A stretch of DNA of 5,932 bases from positions 8,504-14,435 of the forward strand of contig NHHQ01000076.1 of assembly GCA_002170915.1 (NCBI GenBank), in the 5' to 3' direction. Of the stretch, positions 5,193-5,932 are shown one piece after another. The position numbers and the translations under genes were made by a program. This stretch comes from Rhodospirillaceae bacterium TMED167. Lineage in GTDB: Bacteria; Pseudomonadota; Alphaproteobacteria; Rhodospirillales_A; UBA2165. Each line of letters starts with the position of its first letter. Positions within the stretch are counted from its first letter, which is position 1. The notes under the pieces were generated by a model. The model worked only from the letters and a program-made list of their open reading frames with translations, did no database searches and had not been told where the DNA came from.

Positions 5193-5932
5193 ATGAATGC
5201 TATGAACGCGAAACTCATTGTCGAGGGCCTATGTCATCACTATCCGGATGAATACACCGGTGAGTCGGTGCATGCGCTCGAAGACATCAATCTCGAACTT
5301 TATGAAGGTGAACTGGTATCCGTGGTAGGCCCGAGTGGTTGCGGCAAATCCACGTTGCTGAATATTCTGGCAGGCCTGTTGCCGTATAAGGTCGGCACTG
5401 CGAGCGTTGACGGAAATATTATTGAGGGCCCTGGACCCGACCGTGGGGTCGTATTTCAGGAACACGCTATTTTACCCTGGCGGACGGTTTCTAAAAACAT
5501 CGGTCATGGCCTGGAAATTCGCGGTGTTCCGAAGGCGGAGCGGGACCGCCGTGTTCAAGAGTTTATTGATTTGGTGGGTCTAACGGGTTTTGAAGACAAG
5601 TATCCCCATGAACTCTCCGGCGGAATGAAACAACGTTGCCAAGTAGCGCGGACGCTCTGCTCTGATCCGGTGGTAATGCTGATGGATGAACCCTTCGCGG
5701 CAGTGGATGCGCAAACGCGGATTACGCTCCAGGAGGAACTCAATCGCATCGCCCAAGCAACCCGGAAAACGATCTTGTTTATTACTCACGCGGTCGACGA
5801 AGCTGCTTTTCTTGCAGACCGTTGCTTAGTCTTTTCGGCGAGGCCTGGCCAGTTGAAGGAAATCGTTGAGATAAATATACCGCGGGAGAAGCGCATTTGG
5901 GCTAATATGAATAATGATCCGGAGTTTATTGC
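5193..5932 (+). CDS. ABC importer ATP-binding protein, NitT/TauT (SsuB/TauB) type (C-terminus missing)
   Basis: The first 246 residues of an ABC ATPase, running off the right edge; the family is usually 250-280 residues, so little is lost. All catalytic elements are present: Walker A GPSGCGKST (46-54), Q-loop VFQEHAILPW (87-96), signature LSGGMKQR (141-148), Walker B VVMLMDEPF (160-168), D-loop AAVD (169-172, GALD in most relatives) and H-loop H199. The Q-loop ending in LPW and the region PGQLKEIVEI (218-227) fit the nitrate/sulfonate/taurine class. It should power uptake with the binding protein encoded upstream; a permease gene is expected next. The ATG at 5193 has only a weak ribosome binding site, with another ATG three codons later. 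A five-codon frame (5182-5196, MSRP then TGA) overlaps the start as ATGA and might couple initiation, but this is speculative. Cytoplasmic, membrane-associated. Confidence 0.94.
   Translation, partial: MNAMNAKLIVEGLCHHYPDEYTGESVHALEDINLELYEGELVSVVGPSGCGKSTLLNILAGLLPYKVGTASVDGNIIEGPGPDRGVVFQEHAILPWRTVSKNIGHGLEIRGVPKAERDRRVQEFIDLVGLTGFEDKYPHELSGGMKQRCQVARTLCSDPVVMLMDEPFAAVDAQTRITLQEELNRIAQATRKTILFITHAVDEAAFLADRCLVFSARPGQLKEIVEINIPREKRIWANMNNDPEFI

Overview
The window looks like bacterial chromosomal DNA of moderate GC content, most likely from a proteobacterium and possibly an alphaproteobacterium. That placement is inferred from the gene families (HutC-type GntR, Ldh_2 dehydrogenase, NitT/TauT-type ABC importer, HxlR) and from Gram-negative style signals, not from any marker gene. 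There is no rRNA, tRNA, CRISPR array, transposase, phage gene or integration site. The content is an ordinary metabolic and transport locus with several unexplained regulatory-looking repeats. I do not see a clear new biological system.

Layout. Positions 1-362 (minus) hold the N-terminal part of a GntR/HutC-type regulator that runs off the left edge. Diverging from it are a small cupin (454-864) and an Ldh_2-family NAD(P)-dependent 2-oxoacid/2-hydroxyacid oxidoreductase (861-1913), whose start overlaps the cupin stop. The 91-bp divergent gap contains a near-perfect 21-bp palindrome lying over a candidate -35 element, which suggests that the regulator controls the cupin-dehydrogenase pair. A 165-bp convergent gap with two hairpins follows. 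Then come two minus-strand genes: an HxlR-type regulator (3276-3692) upstream of a Gfo/Idh/MocA oxidoreductase (2079-3200).

Positions 3693-4081 are a gene-free divergent region with a 10-bp inverted repeat pair, a perfect tandem 19-bp repeat and an imperfect palindrome. On its right begins an importer operon: a periplasmic binding protein with signal peptide (4082-5098), an intercistronic hairpin (5125-5156), and an ABC ATPase (5193 to the right edge, C-terminus missing). The permease gene presumably lies beyond the window.

Working model (inference). The importer takes up a small, probably anionic organic compound, and the two dehydrogenases and the cupin act on it or its products. The GntR-type regulator would sense a pathway metabolite on the left, and HxlR would control its own gene, the Gfo/Idh/MocA gene and perhaps the importer. 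No substrate can be assigned from sequence alone.
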